DNA of 64,000 bases from Pseudomonas sp. R-28-1W-6 (GCF_009799925.1 NZ_WELK01000016.1:1-64000); one strand, 5' to 3'; counted from the first letter of the stretch, positions 8,615-17,360 are shown. Notes: generated by a model from the letters alone, not told the origin. Numbers and translations are program-made.

Positions 8615-9811
8615 ATGAGTCTGTTCTCTGCCGTCGAAATGGCACCGCGCGACCCGATTCTGGGCCTGAATGAAGCCTTCAACGCCGATCCCCGCGCCAC
8701 CAAGGTCAACCTTGGCGTGGGCGTCTACTTCACCGAGGAAGGACGGATTCCGCTGCTGCGCGCCGTCGCCGAGGCCGAGAAAGCCCGCATCGAGGCCCAT
8801 GCGCCGCGCGGCTACCTACCGATCGAAGGCATCGCCGCCTATGACAGCGCCGTGCAGAAACTGCTGTTCGGTGCCGATTCCGCCCTGCTGGCCGAAGGCC
8901 GCGTGGTCACCACCCAGGCCGTCGGCGGTACCGGCGCACTGAAGACCGGCGCCGACTTCCTCAAGCGCCTGCTGCCGAATGCCGTGGTCGCCATCAGCGA
9001 CCCGAGCTGGGAAAACCACCGCGCGCTGTTCGAGTCCGCCGGTTTCCCGGTGCAGAACTACCGCTACTACGACGCCGCCACCCATGGCGTGAACCGCGCC
9101 GGCCTGCTGGAAGACCTGCAGAACCTGCCGGCCCGCTCCGTGGTCGTGCTGCACGCCTGCTGCCACAACCCGACCGGCGTCGACCTGTCGCTGGACGACT
9201 GGAAAGCCGTGCTGGAAGTGCTGCGCGAGCGTGAGCACGTGCCCTTCCTCGACATCGCCTACCAGGGCTTCGGTGACGGCATCGAGCAGGACGCCTTCGC
9301 CGTGCGCCTGTTCGCCGAGTCCGGCCTGCCGTTCTTCGTCTCCAGCTCCTTCTCCAAGTCCTTCTCGCTGTATGGCGAGCGTGTCGGCGCGCTGTCCATC
9401 GTCACCGCCTCCAAGGAAGAAGCCGGCCGCGTGCTGTCGCAGGCCAAGCGCGTAATCCGCACCAACTACTCCAACCCGCCGACCCACGGTGCCACCGTGG
9501 TCGCCAGCGTGCTCAACAGCCCCGAGCTGCGCGCCCTGTGGGAAGAGGAACTGGGCGAGATGCGCCAGCGCATTCGCGACATGCGCCTGGCCATGGTCGA
9601 ACAGCTGGCCGCCCTCGGCGCCAAGCGCGACTTCAGCTTCGTTGCCCGCCAGCGCGGCATGTTCTCCTACTCCGGCCTGACCGCCGAGCAGGTGGAACGC
9701 CTGAAGAACGAGTTCGCCATCTACGCAGTCGGCACCGGGCGCATCTGCGTCGCCGCACTCAACCGCAGCAACCTGGACGCCGTGACCAAGGCCATCGTTC
9801 AGGTCCTCTGA
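8615..9811 (+). CDS. aromatic/aspartate amino acid aminotransferase
   Basis: PLP-dependent class I aminotransferase of the AspC/TyrB type, 398 residues, which is the family length. The N-terminus MSLFSAVEMAPRDPILGLNE is typical. The catalytic lysine is Lys248 in SSSFSKSFSLYGERVG, the PLP contacts CHNPTG are present, and the substrate-carboxylate Arg lies in the C-terminal RQRGMFSYSGL region. The P. aeruginosa counterpart next to uvrB is annotated as an aromatic amino acid aminotransferase, so transamination of phenylpyruvate and 4-hydroxyphenylpyruvate is likely, which would complete the Phe/Tyr pathways encoded by pheA and tyrA elsewhere in the window. The longer in-frame start at 8462 would overlap the promoter. 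Confidence 0.92.
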   Translation: MSLFSAVEMAPRDPILGLNEAFNADPRATKVNLGVGVYFTEEGRIPLLRAVAEAEKARIEAHAPRGYLPIEGIAAYDSAVQKLLFGADSALLAEGRVVTTQAVGGTGALKTGADFLKRLLPNAVVAISDPSWENHRALFESAGFPVQNYRYYDAATHGVNRAGLLEDLQNLPARSVVVLHACCHNPTGVDLSLDDWKAVLEVLREREHVPFLDIAYQGFGDGIEQDAFAVRLFAESGLPFFVSSSFSKSFSLYGERVGALSIVTASKEEAGRVLSQAKRVIRTNYSNPPTHGATVVASVLNSPELRALWEEELGEMRQRIRDMRLAMVEQLAALGAKRDFSFVARQRGMFSYSGLTAEQVERLKNEFAIYAVGTGRICVAALNRSNLDAVTKAIVQVL

Positions 9812-9819
9812 AAAAATCC

Positions 9820-9854
9820 GGGAAGTCCTCACAAGGTGTTGACTTCCCCTTTTT
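9820..9854 (+). terminator. Rho-independent terminator of the aminotransferase gene
   Basis: GGGAAGTC (9820-9827) pairs with GACTTCCC (9841-9848), followed by a T run to 9854. The right arm of the hairpin overlaps the -35 hexamer of the tRNA-Asn promoter. Confidence 0.75.
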
Positions 9855-9866
9855 AATCAGTAGGAT
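9839..9866 (+). promoter_or_regulatory. promoter of tRNA-Asn
   Basis: TTGACT (9839-9844), a 16-bp spacer and TAGGAT (9861-9866) end 12 bp before the tRNA. The -35 lies within the right arm of the preceding terminator. Confidence 0.6.
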
Positions 9867-9878
9867 ACGCACCGCAGT

Positions 9879-9954
9879 TCCGCGATAGCTCAGTCGGTAG
9901 AGCAAATGACTGTTAATCATTGGGTCCCTGGTTCGAGTCCAGGTCGCGGAGCCA
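9879..9954 (+). tRNA. tRNA-Asn (GTT)
   Basis: A complete 76-nt tRNA with encoded GCCA end. The acceptor arms TCCGCGA/TCGCGGA pair, the anticodon stem AATGA/TCATT encloses loop CTGTTAA (anticodon GTT), and the T-arm is CCTGG TTCGAGT CCAGG. This tRNA marks one border of the O-antigen locus in Pseudomonas. Confidence 0.98.
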
Positions 9955-9960
9955 AATTCA

Positions 9961-9991
9961 AAAGCCTCAGGTGAAAACCTGGGGCTTTTTT
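9961..9991 (+). terminator. terminator of tRNA-Asn
   Basis: AAAGCC-T-CAGG (9961-9971) pairs with CCTG-G-GGCTTT (9978-9988) around a TGAAAA loop, followed by more T residues. It starts seven bases after the tRNA. Confidence 0.85.
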
Positions 9992-10029
9992 ATTGCTTGC
10001 CGGATTCTCACCAGGGACTGCGCCCCAGG

Positions 10030-10073
10030 TTATTCGCTTCGCTCACCCCTTCAGGGCCGCGCTAAAGCGCGTT
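10030..10073. repeat. fragment related to the palindromic repeat arm
   Basis: In the otherwise non-coding stretch after tRNA-Asn, this segment (ATTCGCTTCGCTCACC at the left, CGCGCTAAAGCGCG at the right) is close to the reverse complement of the inner left arm of copy 2 (about 47060-47100). It looks like a detached module of that repeat family. No open reading frame is supported here. Confidence 0.5.
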
Positions 10074-10168
10074 CAGCTGCGCTGTCGAGTCCGAATTTGC
10101 CCGCGATAATTATCCATCACCTCGCAGGGCAGCTTCAGCCCCACGGCAGACAACCGAAGCGCAGCCAC

Positions 10169-10195
10169 AAAAAAGCCGGTCAACGACCGGCTTTT
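10169..10195 (-). terminator. terminator of the comEA-like gene
   Basis: A perfect 11-bp stem, AAAAGCCGGTC/GACCGGCTTTT, with a 3-nt loop. On the minus strand it ends in a run of T, 22 bp after the stop codon at 10217. Confidence 0.85.
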
Positions 10196-10216
10196 ACCAC
10201 CCGGCGACACGCCGCG

Positions 10217-10549
10217 TCAGTTCACACTCAATCTGTCGCGATTCTTCTCCAGAGTGGCCGCACCAATGCCCTTGACCTCCAGCAACTCGTCAACCGAGGC
10301 GAACGGGCCATTGGCCGTACGGTGATCGACAATGGCCTGGGCCTTGACCTTGCCAATACCCACCAGGCCACTTTCCAAGGCAGGCACATCGGCGGTATTC
10401 AGATTGACGCGCGCCACCTCGGCAACAACCGCAGCTTGGTTTGCATCGACGGAAGAAGGTTGGCTGGTGACCGGCTCCGCCGCGAAGACAGCGGCAGACA
10501 GGGTGGCAAGGCAGGAAAATAACAGGATGGACAGATCTTTCTTGAGCAT
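10217..10549 (-). CDS. ComEA-like helix-hairpin-helix DNA-binding protein
   Basis: A 110-residue protein with a Sec signal peptide (MLKKDLSILLFSCLATLSAAVFA) and a C-terminal double helix-hairpin-helix (VNLNTADVPALESGLVGIG ... ELLEVKGIGAATLEKNRDRL). This is the ComEA fold, which binds double-stranded DNA in the periplasm during DNA uptake. Stand-alone Pseudomonas homologues beside the O-antigen cluster have no proven competence role. The ATG at 10549 has a GGAA ribosome-binding site and begins the signal peptide, so the longer in-frame start at 10603 is rejected. Confidence 0.88.
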   Translation of the reverse strand: MLKKDLSILLFSCLATLSAAVFAAEPVTSQPSSVDANQAAVVAEVARVNLNTADVPALESGLVGIGKVKAQAIVDHRTANGPFASVDELLEVKGIGAATLEKNRDRLSVN

Positions 10550-10639
10550 TGCAAAGTTCCTTTTGCTATTGATAGGCGTGGCGTACTCCTGCCACGCTTT
10601 CAAGCTAGTTGCTGCAACGGCCCTGTCAAACCGGCAAGC

Positions 10640-12640
10640 TCAATGTTCTGTGCGGCGCTGCACATGAATCCAATCGACAATCTCACCCTCTGGACAGTAA
10701 CCGTTGACGGTCTCGCGCAGCAGCTGGCGAACCCGGTCGTAATCGTCCCGCTCCAACGCCTGAAGCAGCGCCTCAAGCACTGCCTTCATGGCATCCCAGG
10801 GCAAGCTCTCTTCGGCGGCACGCATAATCATCGGATGGCAAGTCGGATTGACGTTATCGCCGATCAGCAGCTCCTCATACAGCTTCTCGCCGGGCCTCAA
10901 CCCGGTGAACTCGATACGGATGTCACCCTGCAAGTTGTCCTCGGCATCAACGCTGAGTCCGGACAAATGGATCATCTTCTCGGCCAGATCGAGAATCTTC
11001 ACCGGCTGCCCCATATCCAGGACAAACACCTCGCCGCCCTGCGCCATGGCTCCAGCCTGGATTACCAGCTGGGCGGCCTCCGGAATGGTCATGAAGTAGC
11101 GGGTCATGGCCGGATGCGTCACCGTAACCGGTCCGCCACGCTTGATCTGCTCACGGAACAGCGGAATGACCGAACCGGAGGATCCCAACACATTGCCAAA
11201 GCGCACCATGCTGAAGCGGGTCTTGTTGACCCGATGCAGGTTAGCCCGATCCGCAAACAGAATCGGCGCGGACTCCCGACTCAAGGCCTGCAAGAGCATT
11301 TCTGCCAGGCGCTTGGTGCTGCCCATGACATTGGTCGGGCGGACGGCCTTGTCGGTAGATATCAGCACGAAGTGCTCGACACCGGCCTTCAGCGCAGCCT
11401 GCGCCGCATGCAAAGTCCCTAGCACGTTGTTGAGCACGCCTTCGGCAATATTGTGCTCAACCATCGGCACATGCTTATAGGCCGCTGCGTGGTAAACCGT
11501 ATCGACTCCCCAGGACAGCATCACATTCTGCAGGCGCTCGGGAGCGCGCACAGTCCCCAGGATCGGCACGAGCCTGACGGGCAGGGATTCGCGACGCCCC
11601 CTCGCCTCCAGCTCGGCATGAATGCTGTACAGATTGAATTCGCCATGATCGAAAAGGATCAGAGTCTTCGGCGAGCAGCCGAGGATCTGCCGGCACAACT
11701 CCGCCCCTATGGAACCGCCAGCACCGGTCACCAACACCACCCGCCCACGAATACACAGCTCGAACAGCGCCATCTGCGGGGGCACTGCATCACGGCCGAG
11801 CAAATCCGCGATATCGACCTCCTGAATATCCTCGACCTTAACCCGGCCGCTGGCCAAATCCAGAATGTCCGGGACCGAACGGATATGCAGGGGGAAGGCT
11901 TCCAGGTAGTGCAGGATTTCTCGGCGCCGAGTCCGCGTCGCCGACGGAATCGCGAGCAGGATCTCCTGGGCACCGGTCTCGCCGATCATCTGCTCGATAT
12001 ATTTGGGTTTGTAGACCTTCAACCCCGAGATGACCCGAAAGGAAATACTCGGGTCATCGTCGATGAAAGCCACCGGACGCATGGCGCGCCCAGAACGCAG
12101 GGCCGCTGCCAGCTGGTTGCCGGCAGTCCCCGCCCCGTAGATGGCCACCTTGGGCAACCCATCATCACGCCCCATCAGGTTCATGGCGTGGCGCACGTTG
12201 AACCAGTCACCCATGAAGTATTGGCGCATGACCAGGCGCAACCCGCCCGCCATCACCAGACTGAGCCACCAGTAATTGAACACCAGCGAACGCGGCACTA
12301 CCGCCCGCACATCGTGATGCCAGTACACCAATAGCGCCAGGAACAAGGCTGCGACGGTAACCGAACGGAAGATGGTGAGCAGGGCATCATTGCCCAGATA
12401 GCGCAGAACGGCTCGATACATTCCCAGGCGAATATATACCGGGATAGCCAACAGGGGGGCCGCCACAAACAGCCACAAATGATCGCCGAACGGATTGACC
12501 AGCCGATCCGAACCCAAGCGAACCCAGAAGGCCAGCCACAGCGCCAGCCAGGTAATAGCCACATCCGCGGCAACCTGGACGAGACGCTTGTAGCGACGCG
12601 GCCAGCGCAATAACCAGGTGCGCAAAGTCAGAGGATCCAT
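10640..12640 (-). CDS. wbpM: UDP-GlcNAc 4,6-dehydratase WbpM
   Basis: Membrane-anchored nucleotide-sugar dehydratase making the 4-keto-6-deoxy precursor of QuiNAc/FucNAc for O-antigen. The 666-residue length matches WbpM. Residues 1-130 hold about four membrane segments. A first Rossmann region (VAIYGAGTAGNQLAAAL, near 165) is followed by the catalytic SDR domain with VTGAGGSIGAELCRQIL (near 305), ISTDKAVRPTNVMGSTKR at the active site and GLRPGEKLYEELL near the C-terminus. It is the last of three O-antigen genes, next to comEA-like/tRNA-Asn as in P. aeruginosa. Confidence 0.96.
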   Translation of the reverse strand: MDPLTLRTWLLRWPRRYKRLVQVAADVAITWLALWLAFWVRLGSDRLVNPFGDHLWLFVAAPLLAIPVYIRLGMYRAVLRYLGNDALLTIFRSVTVAALFLALLVYWHHDVRAVVPRSLVFNYWWLSLVMAGGLRLVMRQYFMGDWFNVRHAMNLMGRDDGLPKVAIYGAGTAGNQLAAALRSGRAMRPVAFIDDDPSISFRVISGLKVYKPKYIEQMIGETGAQEILLAIPSATRTRRREILHYLEAFPLHIRSVPDILDLASGRVKVEDIQEVDIADLLGRDAVPPQMALFELCIRGRVVLVTGAGGSIGAELCRQILGCSPKTLILFDHGEFNLYSIHAELEARGRRESLPVRLVPILGTVRAPERLQNVMLSWGVDTVYHAAAYKHVPMVEHNIAEGVLNNVLGTLHAAQAALKAGVEHFVLISTDKAVRPTNVMGSTKRLAEMLLQALSRESAPILFADRANLHRVNKTRFSMVRFGNVLGSSGSVIPLFREQIKRGGPVTVTHPAMTRYFMTIPEAAQLVIQAGAMAQGGEVFVLDMGQPVKILDLAEKMIHLSGLSVDAEDNLQGDIRIEFTGLRPGEKLYEELLIGDNVNPTCHPMIMRAAEESLPWDAMKAVLEALLQALERDDYDRVRQLLRETVNGYCPEGEIVDWIHVQRRTEH

Positions 12641-12687
12641 GTCTATTCTCGTTATTATTCTCGAACGCGATCAACCGTTACAGCGCT

Positions 12688-13695
12688 TCAGCCATCCAGG
12701 CCTGCCCTGAAGTGCAGCGCCAGCCAGATCAGCGGCAGGTAAGCCAGGAAAACTCCCGCAAGCCCTTCGCCCCCTTGCGCGACCCAGCAGGCAACAGGTA
12801 ATAGCCAGAATATATTGATCGCCGCGACAGCCAAAGTCACGGGCAGGTGCCGCCCATAGTGACGGGCAGCATGCTGATAGGCATGGCTGCGATGCGCCTC
12901 ATAGATTTTCTCCCCCCGAGCAAGGCGCCGTCCCAGCGTCAACGTCGCATCGACGACAAACACCCCCAGCAGGATCAGCCATACCCACAACAGACCTGGA
13001 TCGCTCAGGGCCGCCTGCAGAGACAACATGCCGAGAATAAGGCCCAGGTAACCACTGCCAGCATCACCCATAAATATCCGCGCCGGCGGGAAATTCCAGA
13101 CCAGAAAACCACTGGCGGCCAGAGCCAGCAGCAGCGGTAGCAGCAGCGCATCCCACAACCCCAGCCAGGCATACAACAATGCGACACCCAGCCCAACAGT
13201 GAGCGCCTCGACACCGGCAAGGCCATCTATGCCATCCATGAAGTTGTAGAGATTGAGTAGCCAGACCAGATAGAGCACAGCCAGGGCAAAACCGCCCCAA
13301 CCGAGATCGACGACCACCCCCAGCACCTGGAGATCAGGCGCCCCACCCAGGAATGCCAGCGCCCAGATGGCCGCGACGAAATGTGCCAGCAGGCGCCAAC
13401 GCGCCGCCAGGGAGAGGTGATCATCGACAAAGCCCGCCAGGGCAACCAGCCCCCCCGCCCCCAACAATGCCCACAGGTGCATCATGGACAATGCGCCCAC
13501 CCAGCTAGCCCAAGGCAGCGCCAAGGAGAAGGCCAACACTATGGCCAAACCACCGCCACGCGGTGTCGGTTGCGTATGGGAACTGCGCGAATTGGGGATA
13601 TCCAGCACATTGCGCAAGAGCGCATAGCGACGCAGCCCCCACGTCATCAGCAACGCCCCAAGAAATACCGTGGGTAATGACCACAGCACCATCAT
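12688..13695 (-). CDS. wbpL: WbpL/WecA-family undecaprenyl-phosphate glycosyl-1-phosphate transferase
   Basis: Initiates O-antigen synthesis by moving a sugar-1-phosphate (QuiNAc, FucNAc or GlcNAc type) from UDP to undecaprenyl phosphate in the inner membrane. It has 335 residues and about ten membrane segments. RNVLDIPNSRSSHTQPTPRGGG carries the family's cytoplasmic His/Arg signature. DDHLS and NFMDGIDGLAG are the metal/substrate aspartates, and RIFMGDAGSGYLG follows. It overlaps the epimerase gene upstream by 4 bp (ATGA) and precedes wbpM by 47 bp, a standard wbpV-wbpL-wbpM order. Confidence 0.95.
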   Translation of the reverse strand: MMVLWSLPTVFLGALLMTWGLRRYALLRNVLDIPNSRSSHTQPTPRGGGLAIVLAFSLALPWASWVGALSMMHLWALLGAGGLVALAGFVDDHLSLAARWRLLAHFVAAIWALAFLGGAPDLQVLGVVVDLGWGGFALAVLYLVWLLNLYNFMDGIDGLAGVEALTVGLGVALLYAWLGLWDALLLPLLLALAASGFLVWNFPPARIFMGDAGSGYLGLILGMLSLQAALSDPGLLWVWLILLGVFVVDATLTLGRRLARGEKIYEAHRSHAYQHAARHYGRHLPVTLAVAAINIFWLLPVACWVAQGGEGLAGVFLAYLPLIWLALHFRAGLDG

Positions 13696-14657
13696 GCCGA
13701 TTGGCGCTCGAGAAAATAGTCGGCCGTCTGCTGCAACACCACGGCACTAGACACCGGAGGGCGCCAGCCAAGGCGCTCACAGGTCTTTTTCATGTCGACC
13801 CGCAGTGAACCACACAACCGCTGCCCCATACCCCGACGCCCCAGCATGGTCGCCAACGAGCGCAACAGCCAAGCCGGAATAGGCAGCAGGCGTGCAGGCC
13901 GACACAAGGCCGACGCAACCCGGCGCAACAGCTCTGAGCTAGACAGGTCCTCGCCATCGCTAACCAGGAAAACCTGGTTGGCCGCTGCCGGATGAACCAG
14001 ACAAAGCTCGATCAGATCAACCAGATTCGGCAAGGCCACCAGGCTACGACCGTTATGAATGGCTCCCAACGGCAAAGGCCAGCCCTTACTCAACCAGGTC
14101 ATCATGCTGAGAAAATTGGCACCGACGCCCGGTCCGTAGACCAGCGGTGGTCGCACGATGACGACTTCCAACCCCGTATCCGAGGCCAGTTGCAGCAACC
14201 CCTGCTCGGCCTCGAACTTGGAGATGGCATAAGGATCGGCGGGAGTCGGTCGGTCATCGGCACGAAAGCTGGAACCCGCAGCGGTTTCCTCACCATTGAC
14301 CTTGATCGTACTAATGAACACAAAGCGCTTCACCCCGGCCCGTACCGCGGCCTGCGCCAGGCCTAGCGTTCCCTGCACATTGACCTGGCGGAACGCCGGC
14401 AGCGGGTCGCTACCGCGCTCCGCCAGTACATGCACCCGGGCTGCACAATGCACGATCACTGCAGTACCCTGCAAAACTGCAGCATCAATGCCATCCTGCG
14501 CCAGATCCCCCAGCTCGAGCGTCTCGACTGCAGGACCTGCGGAATATTTCCCGGCGCAGCGTAGGCCAGCCACGACCTGCAACGCAGGATTCAAGCGCAA
14601 ATGCTCGACCAGAGCGCGCCCGACAAACCCTCCTGCACCAGTGACCAGAACACGCAT
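13692..14657 (-). CDS. wbpV: NAD-dependent sugar epimerase/reductase (WbpV-like)
   Basis: Extended SDR protein of 321 residues. The NAD-binding motif GAGGFVG is at about 7-13, and YAISK is the catalytic YxxxK. In the wbpV-wbpL-wbpM cluster WbpV reduces the WbpM product to UDP-QuiNAc, and that role is inferred from position and family. The start at 14657 gives MRVLVTGAGGF. The longer in-frame start at 14744 would add an unrelated 29-residue leader and is not preferred. The stop overlaps the wbpL start. Confidence 0.85.
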   Translation of the reverse strand: MRVLVTGAGGFVGRALVEHLRLNPALQVVAGLRCAGKYSAGPAVETLELGDLAQDGIDAAVLQGTAVIVHCAARVHVLAERGSDPLPAFRQVNVQGTLGLAQAAVRAGVKRFVFISTIKVNGEETAAGSSFRADDRPTPADPYAISKFEAEQGLLQLASDTGLEVVIVRPPLVYGPGVGANFLSMMTWLSKGWPLPLGAIHNGRSLVALPNLVDLIELCLVHPAAANQVFLVSDGEDLSSSELLRRVASALCRPARLLPIPAWLLRSLATMLGRRGMGQRLCGSLRVDMKKTCERLGWRPPVSSAVVLQQTADYFLERQSA

Positions 14658-14811
14658 TCGCCTAAAGCCCCTACCTGCACCCAACAAGAAAAATCGGAAT
14701 AGACGGCAGAGCACCCAAAAACCGCCGACCCAAGGGAAGCACACGCCACCGTCGGTGTGACCAAGAAAGACTTAAGGTACGCAACGACGTCGTCGCGAAG
14801 AATTCGCTGGA

Positions 14812-15099
14812 CTATTCCCTGGTCTCGGCCTGCTGTCGCCGCAACAGCAGCAGATCGCGCTGCTGGCGCGCTATGCGTAGGCGCAGACTGCCCAGCAGCC
14901 AGAGATTGAGCAGCAGGGAAAACGCCACACCGAGGATGAAAGCGACGGACATCAGCACCGCGACGGGAAGCTCGGGGGTCAACCAGCCGAGGAACACCAG
15001 ATGGCTTTGCTGGCGGTTTTCCAGCACGAACACCAGCACGGCCAGCGCCACCAGCAACAGCCCGCCCAGCAATAGCCAACGCTTCAAATAGCTCAGCAT
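14812..15099 (-). CDS. lapA: LapA-domain (YciS/DUF1049) inner-membrane protein
   Basis: A 95-residue protein with two membrane segments (about 8-27 and 43-68) and a short basic/coiled C-terminus. It matches the LapA family, which in E. coli works with LapB to control LPS synthesis through LpxC turnover. It follows ihfB by about 20 bp and lies immediately before the O-antigen genes, fitting an envelope role. Do not confuse it with the LapA adhesin at the other end of this window. Confidence 0.85.
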   Translation of the reverse strand: MLSYLKRWLLLGGLLLVALAVLVFVLENRQQSHLVFLGWLTPELPVAVLMSVAFILGVAFSLLLNLWLLGSLRLRIARQQRDLLLLRRQQAETRE

Positions 15100-15120
15100 G
15101 CCAGCCCCCGCGAGACGAAC

Positions 15121-15405
15121 TCATTCATCTTCGTTGACCCGGTCACGCAGCTCCTTCCCCGGCTTGAAGTGCGGGACGAATTTGCCGTCCAGACGCACCG
15201 ACTCGCCGGTCTTCGGATTGCGACCGACACGTGGCGCCCGATAGTGCAGGGAAAAACTGCCAAAACCGCGGATCTCAATGCGATCCCCGGTGGCCAGAGC
15301 CTGCGACATTTGTTCCAACATGGTCTTGATCGCCAGCTCAACATCCTTTGAGGACAGCAACCCCTGATGGGTGACAATGCGCTCGATCAACTCCGACTTG
15401 GTCAT
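15121..15405 (-). CDS. ihfB: integration host factor subunit beta
   Basis: DNA-bending nucleoid protein, partner of IhfA. It has 94 residues, beginning MTKSELIERIVTHQGLLSSKDVE. The beta-arm region GFGSFSLHYRAPRVGRNPKTGE, including the DNA-intercalating proline in RNPKTG, is intact. It follows rpsA, as is usual in proteobacteria, but a terminator (15631-15658) separates the two, so it probably has its own promoter in the roughly 230-bp gap. I could not define that promoter. Confidence 0.97.
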   Translation of the reverse strand: MTKSELIERIVTHQGLLSSKDVELAIKTMLEQMSQALATGDRIEIRGFGSFSLHYRAPRVGRNPKTGESVRLDGKFVPHFKPGKELRDRVNEDE

Positions 15406-15630
15406 GGTTTTCCCTTCTTTTTCAAGCGGCTAGATCACTAGATAGGAAGGTTTTAGCATGCTGGTCAGCTTTTGAACAGCCTATAAAACAAGGTGTTAGC
15501 GCAAAATCGCAGTAGCCGGGCAAGATAGTTCGCCGTGCACCGTTTTCGCCGCATGGCGCTGCCGCGCAGCGGCGCCGGAAGCCACCCACGGCCCGGCGCC
15601 AAGCCGCTTTCCGGAAAAATCGACAGGCAC

Positions 15631-15658
15631 AAAAAAGGGCGACCGAAGTCGCCCTTTT
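15631..15658 (-). terminator. terminator downstream of rpsA
   Basis: Stem AAAAGGGCGAC (15633-15643) pairs with GTCGCCCTTTT (15648-15658) around a CGAA tetraloop, with a T run on the minus strand, 17 bp after the rpsA stop. The rest of the gap up to ihfB (15406-15630) shows no gene. Confidence 0.9.
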
Positions 15659-15674
15659 CCTGATCAACCTGAAC

Positions 15675-17360
15675 TTAGTTCTGGTTCATCTGCGCGCGGA
15701 TCAGATCACCAATGGTGGTCGGACCGGTGCTTTCAACTTCTTGCTTGGTACGCAGCTCTTTCATCGCATCCTTTTCGTCTTCGACGTCTTTGGACTTGAT
15801 GGACAGGCTGATTACGCGGCTCTTGCGGTCGATGCTGATGATCTTGGCTTCGACCTCGTCGCCTTCCTTCAGCACGTTGCGCGCGTCTTCAACGCGGTCA
15901 CGGCTGATTTCGGAGGCCTTCAGGGTCGCTTCGATATCGTTGCCCAGATCGATGATGGCGCCTTTGGCGTCAACTTCTTTCACGGTGCCACGAACGATGG
16001 TGCCCTTCTCGTTGAGCGAGGCGTAGTTGGAGAACGGATCGTCTTCCAGCTGCTTGATGCCCAGGGAGATGCGCTCGCGCTCCGGATCAACGGAGAGGAT
16101 GACGGTTTCCAGCTCGTCGCCCTTCTTGAAACGACGCACGGCTTCTTCGCCCACTTCGTTCCAGGAGATGTCGGACAGGTGAACCAGACCGTCGATGCCA
16201 CCGTCCAGACCAATGAAGATACCGAAATCGGTGATCGACTTGATGGTGCCGGAGATCTTGTCGCCCTTGTTGAACTGGCCAGAGAAGTCTTCCCATGGGT
16301 TCGACTTGCACTGCTTGATGCCCAGGGAGATACGACGACGCTCTTCGTCGATGTCGAGCACCTGAACTTCCACTTCGTCGCCGACGTTAACGACTTTGGA
16401 CGGGTGGATGTTCTTGTTGGTCCAATCCATCTCGGACACGTGCACCAGGCCTTCAACGCCTTCTTCCAGCTCAGCGAAGCAGCCGTAGTCGGTCAGGTTG
16501 GTGACCTTGGCGGTGACACGAGTGCCTTCCGGGTAACGCGCCTTGATGGCAACCCATGGGTCTTCGCCCAGCTGCTTCAGGCCCAGGGAGACGCGGTTGC
16601 GCTCGCGGTCGTACTTGAGGATCTTGACGTCGATCTCGTCGCCAACGTTGACGATCTCGGACGGGTGCTTGATACGCTTCCAGGCCATGTCGGTGATGTG
16701 CAGCAGACCATCGACGCCGCCCAGGTCAACGAACGCACCGTAGTCGGTGAGGTTCTTGACGATACCTTTGACCTGCTGGCCTTCCTGCAGGGATTCCAGC
16801 AGAGCTTCGCGCTCGGCGCTGTTCTCGGCTTCCAGCACGCTGCGGCGGGAAACGACAACGTTGTTGCGCTTCTGGTCCAGCTTGATGACCTTGAACTCGA
16901 GCTCTTTGCCTTCCAGGTGAGTGGTATCACGCACCGGACGGACATCGACCAGGGAACCCGGCAGGAACGCACGGATGCCGTTAACGTCGACAGTGAAGCC
17001 GCCCTTAACCTTACCGTTGATAACGCCCTTGACCACTTCTTCAGCGGCGAAAGCTGCTTCCAGAACGATCCAGCACTCAGCACGCTTGGCTTTTTCGCGG
17101 GACAGCTTGGTTTCACCAAAGCCATCTTCAACCGCGTCCAGCGCCACGTGAACTTCATCACCAACGTTGATGGCCAGTTCGCCAGCATCGTTGTAGAACT
17201 GTTCAAGCGGGATCAGGCCTTCGGACTTCAGACCAGCGTGGACGGTTACCCAGCCAGCTTGATAGTCGATGTCGACAATGATCGCGGTGATGATCGCGCC
17301 AGCCTGAAGATTAAGAGTCTTTAGGCTTTCTTCAAAAAGTTCTGCAAAGCTTTCGCTCAT
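15675..17360 (-). CDS. rpsA: 30S ribosomal protein S1
   Basis: Large RNA-binding ribosomal protein that brings mRNAs to the 30S subunit. The 561 residues contain six S1 domains; examples of repeat cores are VKGIVKNLTDYGAFVDLGGVDG, VTAKVTNLTDYGCFAELEEG and ISGTIKSITDFGIFIGLDGG. The gene follows cmk by 142 bp. That gap contains a terminator-like hairpin (17431-17473), so rpsA expression is likely uncoupled from, or attenuated relative to, cmk. Confidence 0.98.
   Translation of the reverse strand: MSESFAELFEESLKTLNLQAGAIITAIIVDIDYQAGWVTVHAGLKSEGLIPLEQFYNDAGELAINVGDEVHVALDAVEDGFGETKLSREKAKRAECWIVLEAAFAAEEVVKGVINGKVKGGFTVDVNGIRAFLPGSLVDVRPVRDTTHLEGKELEFKVIKLDQKRNNVVVSRRSVLEAENSAEREALLESLQEGQQVKGIVKNLTDYGAFVDLGGVDGLLHITDMAWKRIKHPSEIVNVGDEIDVKILKYDRERNRVSLGLKQLGEDPWVAIKARYPEGTRVTAKVTNLTDYGCFAELEEGVEGLVHVSEMDWTNKNIHPSKVVNVGDEVEVQVLDIDEERRRISLGIKQCKSNPWEDFSGQFNKGDKISGTIKSITDFGIFIGLDGGIDGLVHLSDISWNEVGEEAVRRFKKGDELETVILSVDPERERISLGIKQLEDDPFSNYASLNEKGTIVRGTVKEVDAKGAIIDLGNDIEATLKASEISRDRVEDARNVLKEGDEVEAKIISIDRKSRVISLSIKSKDVEDEKDAMKELRTKQEVESTGPTTIGDLIRAQMNQN

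Noticed and set aside
9879..10216. tRNA-Asn as the attachment site of an integrated island
   Set aside because: No integrase gene and no second copy of the tRNA 3' end is visible in the window. The neighbouring genes are the ordinary O-antigen border.
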